64,000 nt of DNA from the NCBI GenBank assembly GCA_036583965.1, contig JAZBQD010000064.1, forward strand, positions 206,745 to 270,744, written 5' to 3'. This document shows, piece after piece, positions 1 to 10,101 of this stretch. This DNA is from Prunella strophiata. Its lineage: Eukaryota; Chordata; Aves; Passeriformes; Prunellidae. The notes beneath the pieces were generated by a model. The model was not told where the DNA came from. It did not search any database and worked only from the letters and a program-made list of their open reading frames with translations. The first letter of the stretch is position 1, and every line of letters begins with the position of its first letter. Both the position numbers and the translations under genes were made by a program.

Positions 1-221
1 GAGGGAGGTAAAAATGTTGTTCTGCCAGAATTTCTGCCTCACTGGGTTATTTAGGAAAGTGGGTCAGATAGCTGGGACTTTGCAGTTGCAGTGTTGCCAT
101 CAATCTCATTTAATGCCACAGTGGTGAGAGCAGGCAGCTGGGAGACAGTCAGAAATATCCCCTGCCTGCTATTTGGGGGAGGTGGGCTCAATTTCCAATC
201 AATGGGATCTCAGGAGGGCTT
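1..221. other. Left flank of ERV1, no gene seen
   Basis: No open frame or repeat is recognised here. The segment is pre-insertion host DNA for ERV1, since it ends at the target-site duplication GAGCTG (222-227) that also follows the 3' LTR. Confidence 0.6.
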
Positions 222-227
222 GAGCTG
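222..227. repeat. ERV1 target-site duplication GAGCTG, left copy
   Basis: The 6-bp repeat is identical to 6574-6579 and directly abuts the TG of the 5' LTR. The matching copy abuts the CA of the 3' LTR, which proves both LTR edges. Confidence 0.92.
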
Positions 228-583
228 TGTGGATGCAACAGTTTAGTCAGAGAAAAAAACAGATAACTTTCTCAGGCATCGTCCTAGGGAAGTTGTGAGA
301 ATGCTCAGAGAAATAATTAAAACAATTCTTATCTTAATCTCTGTACCTGGTGTTTGTGAATATGTGGAATGTCTGTACATGATGTTTATGGAAAGATATT
401 TTACCAGAAGGTGTTGTTCCTAATTAACCAATGGTGTGAGGGGTGTTGTTAAGACCCAGTCAGGTTCTGGGTGAATGATCCTGTTTATATAATATGTGAA
501 GTTCCTAATAAATCTCGCTTTATGCCTTCTGAGCATGGAGTCAATGTTGCCTTTCTTCAGCCGTTCCTAACTCAACAACGACA
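228..583 (+). repeat. ERV1 5' LTR
   Basis: The 356-bp LTR starts TGTGGATGC and ends CGACA. It contains a TATA-like stretch near 483-492 and an AATAAA polyadenylation signal at 507-512. It is matched along its full length by the 3' LTR. The reverse-oriented solo LTR at 5937-6290 is a diverged relative: its reverse complement shares the start and the block around CAGGCATCAT. Confidence 0.92.
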
Positions 584-887
584 TCTGGTAACTGCTCCAG
601 AAACTGCATGACGAACGGGATGCTTCTGATCGACCCTACTGGGAGACACCGCGGCAGCCCCGTCGGTCCTCGGAGGACGGACTGGACACCCTCTGTCCTC
701 CATTTAAGAGAGGTAACAGTGATTTTCCCCGCGGCCTCCTTGAGTCGGCTGGTCTTTTTGTGACCACGGGTAGCAGCCCAAGGCCAAAGAGCTAGGATGA
801 AACGGCTTTTCCCAGCATAGCTAAATTGTCTACGTCCCGGGGTAGACTAGTGCTTCATGCGGGCTGCTGGGAAGGGTTTCCCTTAAC
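584..887 (+). promoter_or_regulatory. ERV1 leader with candidate primer site and splice donor
   Basis: The sequence after the LTR begins TC and then TGG at 586, where a tRNA primer-binding site is expected. The next bases do not match a tRNA primer I know. A good splice donor (AG followed by GTAACAG, GT at 713-714) lies upstream of gag, the usual position for the donor of a subgenomic mRNA. No env remains for it to serve. Confidence 0.5.
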
Positions 888-2108
888 GTGGGGAACCAAC
901 TTTCTACGGAAGAGAGATTAGTTCTTTCTGCATGGAAGGACGCTTTGCCACTTATGGGGGTTCCTGTGTCAGATAATTTCCTGCGTGCTTGGGCAAAGTC
1001 CCATGACTTTTCAGTCGATGCGGACACCGCATTTAATCTAGAGACTTGGCAGTTACTAGGCCATCAACGGAGATAAGACCGCACCTCAGTTAGCAGTCAC
1101 CTGGGGGTCCTTTCGAGAGCTTTGCAAGGTTGGACCCCAAGGGGAAGTGAAACAGAGATGGGGAACTCAGAAAGCGAAGATACTCTCTCCGTGGACACAG
1201 GCACCCCGGGGGGAGAGGGGGCGGGGTGAGTGCCTGGCGGCTCTCTCTCGGCTCCACCTGGATCCTTGAGAAACATGGGGATTTCCCGCAGAATCTACCC
1301 CTCACCCAGGGACTATGTTCCGCTGCAATACCCTTCCCCCCGTGATTATATAAAGCTGAAACATCCTTCTCCTGCGATGCCGCTCCCGACAACTTCGGTA
1401 ACCGCGTCCCAATTGGACCTATCGGAGCGTTCCCCTCCATTCGTGCCGCCTGCGGCTCCCCTAGTGCCACAGGCGGTGACCGGGGTGTCCCCGCCACAGC
1501 CAGCGTTTCCAGCACTCTCTGCACCGCGGCTGGCCGGGGACAGCCCTTGTACAGTCTGCCCCCCTCCCCCCGCCGGCTCCTCCTTCCTTTCCACCGCCAC
1601 CGGCGGGCGAGAGCGGTTCCACCCCAAGCGGGTGGCGCGGCAGGAGCCGTGGTCCCCTCGGCCCCCCGTTCCCGTTTCAACCAGCAGAGTCGGCGCAAGG
1701 GTTTGCACCACCTCCTTCCCCTGCTGCGAGCGGAGCCATGGGCGCAATGCCTTCTGTTTCAGCTGTATCAGTGCCACCCCCCAAAGCGCCTGCCATGGCT
1801 GCCCCCCCGCCTCAGCACCTTAAGCTGGCCTGCCCTCCTCCGCTTCCTCCCGGCTGTCCTGCGAGCCGCGGCCCCAGGACGCGGACAGTGACACGGATGA
1901 AGATCGATAGCATGTCCCGCAGCGAGGGAGTGGCCTGGCAGCTGAGCACTGGCACCGACAGGCTCCGACATTGCCCCTGAGCCACCTGTGGACTCTGCCA
2001 CCATGTCGGGTGCCCGTGCGACCAAAGGACCCGGGACGTTTCTGGGAATCGGTCAAATTGTGAGCTAAGGAAGATGGGGATACCCGAGAATGGAATTATC
2101 AAAGCCAC
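888..2108 (+). pseudogene. gag: ERV1 gag remnant (matrix and proline-rich region)
   Basis: The frame opens at 888 with Met-Gly, the usual myristoylation start of retroviral matrix, and runs 62 codons before a stop at 1074-1076. The N-terminal piece has the charged, Trp-containing character of class II matrix proteins (for example TEERLVLSAWKDALP). Downstream, frames shift and a proline-rich segment follows from about 1230. It carries a repeated YPSPRDY-type motif, resembling the linker between matrix and capsid. No major homology region or zinc knuckle is found before the poly-G run at 2114. GC content here is much higher than in the flanks. The gene is dead. Confidence 0.75.
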
Positions 2109-2111
2109 AGT

Positions 2112-2113
<2 letters not shown>

Positions 2114-2146
<33 letters not shown>
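2114..2146 (+). repeat. 33-base poly-G run
   Basis: An uninterrupted run of 33 G sits inside gag-derived sequence. It lies some 40 bases before the plus strand becomes almost free of G. It could form a G-quadruplex and is also a classic place for sequencing or assembly error. Confidence 0.95.
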
Positions 2147-2147
<1 letters not shown>

Positions 2148-2184
2148 AACTCAGGGGAGAGTCGGGTGGTTGTTCCAGCTTCTA

Positions 2185-3533
2185 AGAAAATATTAATTAC
2201 AGACTAACCAAAATATAAAATCTTTAATCTCACTAACAAAGAAAAACAAAAACAACTAACACATCCTAAAAGAAACTCCACCATACAATCAGCTACCAAC
2301 TAAAGAATCACATTACACTCTTTTCACTAACAATTCCTATCACATCATAAAAATAAACCAAAAATAAAAATTCTCCATATAAATACCCATATTCTCAAAA
2401 ATAAAAATAAAATATAATAAAATAAAATGAAACACCAAAACAATCGGCAAATAAATCACTAACTAAATGAACTCATAATACCTCAAGTCATCAAAATAAA
2501 AATACTACCTATAAATAAACAGAAAACTATAAGTTTAACCATAACCAACATTTCACAAATTATCCATAACTATAAGATATATACTATAATCAACCAATCC
2601 AAAAAACAGAACCCCTTTAATATAATAAATAATAATCCAAATATAAATAAAAAGAAACGTAACAAATTAATTATATCACACTACCCCAAACACACCAAAA
2701 TAAACACTATATACTCAGAATAATAAAAACCACCACTAAATAATTAAAAACCTACCCTATACCTCCTACTACAACCCATAACACCACCCTAAACCTTAAA
2801 AAATAATACATAAAAAAAACCATAATACCCCTAAAAGATATCAAATCAAACAACAAAACTCATTTTCAAAAACAACCTTATCAACACCTAAACTAAAAAA
2901 AATAACATTACATAACTATACCATATCCCCTACTGTACAACAACTACGAACAAAATACAAAGAAAAAAATACAAGGAACTATTAAAAACCACCTTAAAAA
3001 TGTTAAATAAAAAATCTTTCAAAACTGTTATTAATATGACATGAATGTTTGAAAAAGGTTGTCTTAACTCCTTCAAATACTTGCTGCTAATATATTGAAC
3101 ATATAATGTGAATTCACTGATTTTTGTGATAAGAATTATTTATAAGGTATTGTTATAGTATTTACAGCTGGCTTTCATATGTTTTACTATCTCTTTGTGT
3201 GATCACTTACAAGACACGTGTCTCTTCAGGATCCTGCTTCATTTTCTAACTGCTTATACATCTTATTTATCCAGACTATGAGTCTCATGGCTTTCTTCAG
3301 TTATTATTACAGAAGTACTCCAGCAAATCAAAAATAGTATCTAACAAAAAACACCTAATTAATTAACACCTAAAACTCTACCAACCGAATAAACCCTACC
3401 CAATCTAAAACCCCTACATATAATAAACAATAACAAAATCCTGATAATACATATTAAAAAAACCCAAACAAACAAACAATAATAAAAAAAAACCAACCCG
3501 TTTTCATTACCAATCCAAATTTTCCTCCTACAG
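2185..3533 (+). other. G-depleted (hypermutation-like) tract in ERV1
   Basis: From about 2185 the plus strand turns into A, C and T with very few G. Counting by hand, 2221-3000 holds 22 G in 780 bases, of which 14 are followed by A. The segment 3340-3530 holds 3 G. C remains common, so this is not simple AT richness. The right edge is sharp near 3533. Just past it, normal-composition DNA continues in the pol frame, matching the RT connection region of ERV2. Stop codons TAA and TAG are frequent in the tract, as expected when Trp codons lose G. The pattern fits plus-strand G-to-A change of a proviral segment, the signature of minus-strand cytidine deamination. A non-depleted insert lies at about 3025-3335. 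Confidence 0.8.
3025..3335. mobile_element. Unidentified ~310-bp insert of normal G content
   Basis: G content returns to normal abruptly here and falls again on the far side. The simplest reading is an insertion, after the G loss, of an element I do not recognise. It has no open frame of note and I could not find a convincing target-site duplication. Confidence 0.45.
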
Positions 3534-5452
3534 GTATCATTGGCCAATGGAGTGACAAATAGTCTGATCCCTTGCACATTTTGGAATGTGTCTTCTTGCC
3601 CCATCAACCGAAAAAGATAGCACCCATGTTGTTTGAATTAATCGCTCATTTGATAATCAAATGCCATCAATGGTGTTTGCAATTAATGGCAGCTGATCCC
3701 GCAAAAATTATTCTTCCAATAGAGTGGGAAGTCTTTGAATGGAGCTTCATTAACAGTGCTCCTTTGCAAAGTGCACTGCAAAACTTTTCAGGGCAGATTG
3801 CCTATCATCTGCCCAGTCATAAGTTATTGCAGTTGGCTATTACAGTAGTAATCGCGATGTTTGTATGTCTGAGACGTAACACACGACAGAACTCCCTTTT
3901 GGTCATCAGACAACAGCGTGCTTTATTGTTCAGAGCTTACTTTTATAGGCAATTCAAAACTCCCAGCTCGAGACAGGTCATTGGTCTATCTCTGTGCCCC
4001 CAGACTCTGAACCAATAAAATGCCTGCATCCTAGGAAAGCTCCCACTGGTTGTGAGCTTCTGTCAGTCAGCCCAGAGGCTCCTCCGTGGAGCTGAGCTGA
4101 TTATTATAACTTGATTAATATTACTGCAACAGTTGGCAAAATCAACCAATCTGTCTCTGCGGCCAAAAAACAGTCGGGTGCTGATGCAAGGACCCACCGT
4201 CTTCACTGACAGCTCAGGAAAAACAGGGAAAGCCATTGTTACTTGGAAGGATGAATCTGGGTGGCAAGTGATGGAAGGCCATGAGTTAGGCTCGGGCCAA
4301 TTGGTTGAATTAAAGTCTGTTGCCATGGAATTCCAGAAATTTTCTCAGGTGCCTCTGAACTTGGTCACTGATTCTGCTTATGTCGCAGACATAACCAAAT
4401 GTTTGGATTGCTCACTTCTGAAAGAAGTCAATAAAGCAGTTTTGTTTCAGTTATTGAAAACTTTGTGGTGTGCAATTCAGACCCGAGTTTATTCGTATTA
4501 CATCCTGCACATTTGGAGTCACACCAATTTACCAGGTTTCATAACAGAAGGTAATGCCAGGGCTGACAGGCTAGGTAACCCTGCATGGATAGCGCCTCAG
4601 CCTGACAAGATTGCGCAAGCCAAAGTGTCGCATGATTTTTCCATCGAAGTGCACATATCCTGCAGAAACAATTTCAGTTAATGCCAATTGAGGCTCGTGG
4701 CATAGTCGGTTCTTGAGCTGACTGTCATGAACTTGCTGCACCTTTACCAGCGGGGGGTGAACCCCAGAGGCCTAAAAGCCTTGCAGCTTTGGCAAACAGA
4801 TGTCACTCATAGTGCCGAATTTAGCTGACTCAAGTATGTGAATGTGTCTATTGACACCTTCTCCTCTGCTATGTGGGCATCTGCTCATACTGGAGAAAAG
4901 GGTCATGATGTGATTGCCCATTGGAGAATGGCTTTTGCGATTCTGGGTATACCTTCTTCTGTCCAAACTGATAATGGCCCCGCCTATGTCTCACAGAAAG
5001 ACGAGGCAGTTATTGCGCTTATGGGGAGTCTCACATAAACTTGGTATTCCGCATTCTCCAACTGATCAAGCTATTGTTGAACGCGCTCATGGCACTTTAA
5101 AGCGTGTTCTGGAAAAACAAAAAAGGGGAATGCCTGGAGAAACCCCGCACAGTAGATTGGAAAAAGCTCTATATACAATCAATCATCTTACAGTGCCACA
5201 AAATTCAAACAATCCTGTCATTTTAAATCACTTTCTCTTGTTGCAGTCTTCAGGTGAGACGCACCTGCCTCGAGCGAAAGTCTGGATACGGGACCTAACC
5301 ACTAATAAGTGGGAGGGCCCATGCAATCTTATTGCTTGGGGTTGCGGGTATGCATGCATTTCCACAGATACTGGGGTATGGTGGATACCTGCAAGGTGGG
5401 TTTGCCCTGACTTGCGACACCAAAAACAGATGGGGCCAACAGGCAACCTTTG
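3534..5452 (+). pseudogene. pol: ERV1 pol remnant: RT connection, RNase H, integrase
   Basis: The RT thumb/connection region is readable from about 3500 to 3831. It is then interrupted by a solo LTR and resumes at 4132 with RNase H. RNase H acidic positions are visible at 4208-4210 (in VFTDSSG) and 4370-4372 (in VTDSAYV), and a His...Asp C-terminal motif follows. Integrase begins after a stop at 4679-4681, and its zinc-binding part is damaged. Catalytic Asp codons are seen at 4799-4801 (WQTD) and 4970-4972 (TDNGPAY), and the Glu at 5079-5081 (VERAH). A frameshift lies between the second Asp and the Glu. The C-terminal domain runs to a stop after 5450. The best relatives in this window are ERV2 and ERV3 pol. 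It is non-functional. Confidence 0.88.
3838..4131 (+). repeat. Solo LTR inside ERV1 pol, TSD GTTGGC
   Basis: The 294-bp insertion is flanked by a perfect 6-bp repeat GTTGGC (3832-3837 and 4132-4137). It has AATAAA at 4014-4019. It ends TACTGCAACA; the inverse would be TGTTGCAGTA. The left end reads TATTACAGTA, which is the same ten bases with two G-to-A changes, so the usual TG start is lost. It splits pol between the RT connection and RNase H. Confidence 0.9.
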
Positions 5453-5856
5453 AATGATGATCAAGATACTGATCATCAATCAGATGGTCCCTCTACGAGT
5501 AGGGAATGAACATTCCATCTTTTTCTTTGTTTCTGGAAAAGGCTTGTTGACAAGTTAGACTGCCAGTTCTTTGAGCAGACTAATGATGTTTTGTTACTGT
5601 CTTAGAATTAGTAAGGATTTCTTGTAAGAAGGAACAACAAGACTTGATGTTGGTAAAAGGATGTGCTTGTAAGGAATTCGATGGTATGTGTTGGAGAATC
5701 TCCCTGACCATTCTAAGTCAGTGTCTGATTGAGGTTCTGATTGATAACTGGCAAATTGCTAAAGGGATCTCTTGAGCTGTGTTTGTTCTCCTTCCTGCAA
5801 GGGGCCCCACAGAGTATTACAAACGCTGCCTTCCACTTTAAACAAAAAGGGGGACC
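5453..5856 (+). other. ERV1 3' internal tail with polypurine tract
   Basis: This stretch holds no readable env. It ends in ACAAAAAGGGGGACC (5842-5856), a polypurine tract immediately before the TG of the 3' LTR, where plus-strand DNA priming starts. Confidence 0.75.
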
Positions 5857-6573
5857 TGTGGATGCAACAGTTTAGTCAGAGAAAGAAACAGATAACTTTC
5901 CCAGGCATCATCCTAGGGAAATTGTGAGAATGCTCATGTCACCAAAGGTATAGGGGACAGTAAAGAAGGCAACATGGACTCCATCATTCAGAAGGCATAA
6001 AAAGCAAAAAGCCTCTCCTTTATTCAGATGTCTTCTTTTATATCTTAGTTCACTACAGGTGGATGTGATTGATCATTTAATTAATACATTTCACATGTTT
6101 GGCTAATTAAAAAGACACCCATTTGGTAAACAACCTTACTGTAAACACACATAGCACACTTTAACACGACCCCAGCTGCAGAGATTAAGAATTGTTTATA
6201 ATTCTCTTCTCTGAGCTTCTCACAGCTTTTCCCAGAATGATGCCTGGGAAGCTATCTATTTCTCTCTGTGACCAGAGAGCTGCCACCACACGTTCAGAGA
6301 AATAATTAAAACAATTCTAATCTTAATCTCTGCACCTGGTGTTTGTGAACATGTGGAATGTTTGTACATGATGTTTATGGAAAGATATTTTTACCAGAAG
6401 GTGTTGTTCCTAATTAACCAATGGTGTGAGGGGTGTTGTTAAGAACCAATCAAGTTCTGGGTGAACGATCCTGTCTATAAAATATGTGAAGTTCCTAATA
6501 AATCTCGCTTTATGCCTTCTGAGGATGGAGTCAACGTTGCCTTCCTTCAGCCGTTCCTAACTCAATGGCAACA
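5857..6573 (+). repeat. ERV1 3' LTR, interrupted
   Basis: The LTR matches 228-583 in two blocks, 5857-5936 and 6291-6573, separated by an antisense solo LTR. It ends GGCAACA and is followed by the TSD GAGCTG at 6574-6579. Confidence 0.92.
5937..6290 (-). repeat. Antisense solo LTR inside the ERV1 3' LTR
   Basis: The 354-bp insertion starts TGTCACC and ends CCACCACA on the plus strand. It is bounded by TGCTCA (5931-5936) and CGTTCA (6291-6296), a target-site duplication with two changes. Read on the minus strand it has a TATA-like ATATAAAAG followed by AATAAA. It is recognisably related to the LTR it landed in. The best match to it elsewhere is 56886-57243. Confidence 0.87.
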
Positions 6574-6579
6574 GAGCTG

Positions 6580-7544
6580 TGGCAAGACAGAAAAGCAGGA
6601 GTCTGCAAAAGGATTAGTTATGTGTGGCGTGAGACACAGGGTCTGACATTCAAAGCCTAGGTTGAACTTTCCTCCCTTTCACCCAGCCTCCCTTTTGCAG
6701 TCCTTCCAAAAGACAATGTTAAAACTTGCTCAGGCCAGCAGTGCTTTAGCACCCATCCTTTCTCCATTGAGACTGACTGTGGTCTAGCAGTGAGAGACAT
6801 TGGGAGGGCAGTATTATAGCCACAGTCCTGAATGGGCACACCAGCATGACACCTTGTGTTAGCAAACTCTTTCTGAGCATTGTTGCCCCATGCACTGTCC
6901 TGACAGGTAAGAAAGATGTAAAATACATCAGCATTAAAATACTAAATACCATTTAATTGATATCAGAGTTTCATATTAAGAACTGTCATCATCTTTATCT
7001 GTACATTACTGTTACCTTCAGCATGTTAAACTCTTCCATGAGTTTCTGAACTCTCCCTGTGACTAGAACTTCCTCTCCTTTGACAGATGCTTCAGCTCAT
7101 CAGTGCACACGTCTGATTTCCAGTGCAGTGATCTGTGGTTTGGGATGACATCTCTCACACCCCAGGCCTGCTTTCTTTCCTTCAGCACTCAAATCAGATG
7201 CATTCAGAAACCTGAAACTCAAAAAGCCCCTTTCATCTTGTCTTTAAAGCCCCTTTCTCAGGGGTTTCATCAGGGATATAAACTTTCTCTGTCCAGTTCT
7301 GTTTCCCTGTGCCATTCGAGGCATGGCTGTGTTTTGCCATCAGACCCCTTGAGAGTGGAAGGAAAAGGCAGCTGCCAAACTCTCAGCCCTGTATCTCATC
7401 CCTGGAAGGAAGAAGGCACTAAGGAACATGAAATAGCTGGCAATAGCAGCCTACCATTCCCTCTGCCATTCCTCTACTGCCTGACACTGGTAGATAGAAG
7501 CCCTACCTGAGAAAGGAAGCAGGGGATCCCTTGAGGAAGTATAC
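6580..7544. other. Gene-free stretch, nothing recognised
   Basis: Short open frames exist but none has domain-like content or splice signals. No repeat family is recognised. Confidence 0.5.
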
Positions 7545-8295
7545 TGGGTTTGTGTGGCCAGGTTTTGGTAGTGGGGAGGGCTACAGGAGTGGCTTCTGTG
7601 AAAAGCTCCCCCCATGTCCAACAAAGCCAATGCCAACCGGCTTCAAGACAGATCCACCACTGGCCAAGGCTGAGCCAAACAGATGGTGGTGGTACCTCTG
7701 TGATTGCATATGTAAGACGGATTAAAAGTTATTGCACAGATGTAATTGTGCTCAGAGAAGAGACGAGTGAAAATACCGGAGAGGAGCAGCTATGCAGACA
7801 CCAAGAAGGAAGGTGAGGAGTTGCTCCAGGTGCCAGAGCTGTGATTCCCCTGCAGCCCATAGTGGAGACCATGGTGAAGCAGCTGTGCCAATGCAGCCCA
7901 TGGAGGTCCATGGGGATGCAGAAATCCACCTGCAGCTCATGAAGAAGCCCCAAGCTGGAGTGGCTGGATGCTCAAAAGAAGGTTGTGACTCCATGGGAAG
8001 CCTGCGCTGGAACAGGTTCCTGGAAGAAACCCGTAGAGAGAGGAGCTCATGCTAAAGCAGGTTTCCTGGTAGGACTTTTGACACTGTGGGGGACCCACGC
8101 TGCAGCAGCCTGTTCCTGAAGACTGCAGCCTGTGGAAAAAGAGACCCACATTGGAGAAGTTCATGGAGAACTGTCTCCTGTGGGAGGGACCCAAAGCTGG
8201 AGCAGGGGAAGGACTCCTCACTGAGAAAGATGCAGAAACAACTTGTTATGAACTGACCATAAATCCCTTTCCCTGTGTCCCTGCACCACTGGGGG
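7545..8295 (+). repeat. LTR-like repeat, family B copy 1
   Basis: The sequence is collinear with 13532-14317: both open with GGCC..TTTTGGTAGTGGGG and share the block around ATGGAGAACTGTCTCC, the GGGGAAGGACTCCTC block and GATGAACTGACC. This copy is cut short on the right, where another LTR end begins at 8296. It has no coding capacity. The family resembles avian ERVL-type LTRs, but I assign it only by memory of their look. Confidence 0.6.
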
Positions 8296-8440
8296 TGTTA
8301 CCAAAAATTCAGTAAAATAAAAAAAACTCCTTAACACCAATGTAGCATTAAGAAGAGGGCATTCTTTTTTTGGCTGGATGCATGGGGGAATAGTTCCTCC
8401 CAAAACCGTGCATGCTGAGTTCAGTTCCAGGTCTTGGATG
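8296..8440 (-). repeat. LTR end, family D copy 1
   Basis: The block starts TGTTACCAAAAATT and is repeated at 30770-30925 with few changes. In the second copy AATAAA is readable on the minus strand (CCAAATAAAGAATGCC), so this is probably the 3' end of an antisense LTR. The right edge is not defined. Confidence 0.55.
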
Positions 8441-9504
8441 GGATTGCTCTTGAGATCCAGTCTGCTAGAACACACTTGTTCCATGGTTACCAGGCAGTCA
8501 TGGCACAAAGGTCTCTGGGCTTCTTCTGAAGCCTGGAGAAAACATGGCTGGGGTTTAAAGTAGTGGCTACCTTAAGTTCAACATTGTCCTACTCCAATTG
8601 AGTAACCTAGCCCAATGTTTTCTTTTTTTTGTTCCAAAACCATTGATTACCATGTGGGTTACAGATCAGCTTTTGTGCTTCTCTGCAGCTACCACTGCTC
8701 TCAGGCATTCAGGTCATTCTTCAATTGTATTGTCCAATTGTTTGGACAGGATGCTTTCATGACCCCAAACGCTAGCCAGTACCCCCAGTGCCAGGTGCCT
8801 CCTTTCATGCACAGATAACTCAAATGGTTTGGTTAAGTGTGAGAGTCCCAATGCAGGGGTTGTTATTAAGTTTCTTTTAGGTCTTCAAAGGCCCTCCAAC
8901 TCTCAGGAGTCCATACCAAGTAATTTTAGTGCAAGGGTTTTGCTAGTACTCCATAATTGGCAATCCATAAATGACACCACCTGGCCATACCTAAGGCAAC
9001 TTGTAGTCTTTGCCTCTGGAGTCTGGAAACGGCTTCTTTTCAGCTGCTTCCCAAGCTTCTTTTTTCCTGCGAGATCTCAAAACTAGAATATATTATTGCT
9101 TCTTTGCCCATTTGTGTCATTTCTTCAGCACTTTGTATCTAGAATATGCTAAGAAATGTAACACTTACTGGAGCATTGAGGCATTTACTTTCAGTCCTGA
9201 TTGCTGGCAGAATACTTTCCAGGGTTTTTTTCTGGTATTATTATTATTTTTTTCACAATTCATGTTAGCTGTGCATTTCACCCTGTGTTTGCATTCCCCC
9301 ACTGAAAAGCAATCTTTTTAATTATCTGAGTCAAGAGGTATTACAGAAAAAGACATCCTTAAGATCAAGCACTGTGAACCATTTGTATTCCCTTTATGTG
9401 CTGTCAAGAGTGTGTACAGATTAGCTACTACTGGATGAATATCAGGTATTTTAATTAATGTCCCTTAAATCTTGTACTAATCTGTAACTGGTAATATTGG
9501 TGTG
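8441..9504. other. Gene-free stretch, nothing recognised
   Basis: The stretch is AT-rich with short frames only. I see no domain, RNA gene or repeat that I can name. Confidence 0.45.
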
Positions 9505-9748
9505 TGTCCTGGTTTGAGACAAATTTAGGAGGAAACATCCTGAAGGGGTCTCCTCTAAAAAGGCAGATTCCAGCAGCCCCTCCTCCAACCAGTTCGGGAA
9601 AGATTTCCTTGGAGAAAGTGGAAAAAAAAACCCTGTTTATTTTACAAGAGAAAAATACTTAATAATGTTAAATAATTAACCTCTCGCAGCTCTGAAGAGA
9701 TGGTAGATTCAGAGTTCAAAGTCCTTTCTGCAGGTGTGGCTCAGTCTC
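9505..9748 (-). repeat. LTR fragment, family E copy 1
   Basis: It begins TGTCCTGGTTTGAGACAAATTT and shares its first ~170 bases with 27420 onward, including CTCCAACCAGTTC and a CTGTTTATTT block. The family reads as the 3' end of an antisense LTR. Confidence 0.55.
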
Positions 9749-9988
9749 TGTGCGAAGAATTTCTTGATTATTTCATCCATTTCTTGAGCTAGTAATGTAA
9801 GAAGTATCTTACATTGCATAGCTTTTATTTAGCATTATGTTATAACCTAAAACTATATTTACCACATTACTTAAAAGATTAGTACAGCACTAAAAAAAGA
9901 TTAATACAACATAACTTACTAACATAATACATATAGTATTCATTTTAATATTTGCGAAAAGCCAATCCTATAATATGTTTTTTTCACA
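9749..9988 (+). repeat. Partial copy of the TGTGAAAAATG element (family F)
   Basis: The segment matches the right third of the copy at 17927-18544, from GAAGAATTTCTTGATTAT to a TTTTTTTCACA end. It is truncated on its left. Confidence 0.65.
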
Positions 9989-10101
9989 GACAGTGAGTGC
10001 TGATAGTTGGCATATCTGTAGCAGGTGTCCTCTTCATGTGTTCATTGGATGTTATCCCATCCAAGCAGTCATTATTAACACAAGCATACTTATATCAGCT
10101 A

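Larger units (their letters stand above)
228..6573 (+). mobile_element. ERV1: class II endogenous provirus with two LTRs
   Basis: The provirus has a 5' LTR (228-583) and a 3' LTR (5857-6573, itself interrupted). It is bracketed by a perfect 6-bp direct repeat GAGCTG at 222-227 and 6574-6579, the size expected for alpha/beta-type integrases. Internal order is leader, gag remnant, a G-depleted tract, the end of RT, RNase H and integrase, and a short tail with a polypurine tract. No env is recognisable. After removing the inserted LTR the two LTRs are 356 and 357 bp and differ at roughly 20 sites by eye, so the copy is old. Only about 1.1 kb of proviral sequence lies between gag and the RT thumb, so capsid, nucleocapsid, protease and most of RT are deleted or unreadable. 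It cannot replicate alone. Confidence 0.93.

Noticed and set aside
1090..1891. Several long overlapping open frames on both strands
   Set aside because: They lie in GC-rich gag sequence, where stops are rare in every frame. Only the plus-strand matrix and proline-rich readings have retroviral character.
2221..3530. Simple AT-rich satellite as the explanation for the G-poor tract
   Set aside because: C content remains high, no period is visible, and the right edge continues directly into pol in frame.
7103..7510. 135-codon plus-strand frame
   Set aside because: It has low-complexity, Ser/Leu/Pro-rich content with no domain, no splice context and no counterpart elsewhere in the window.
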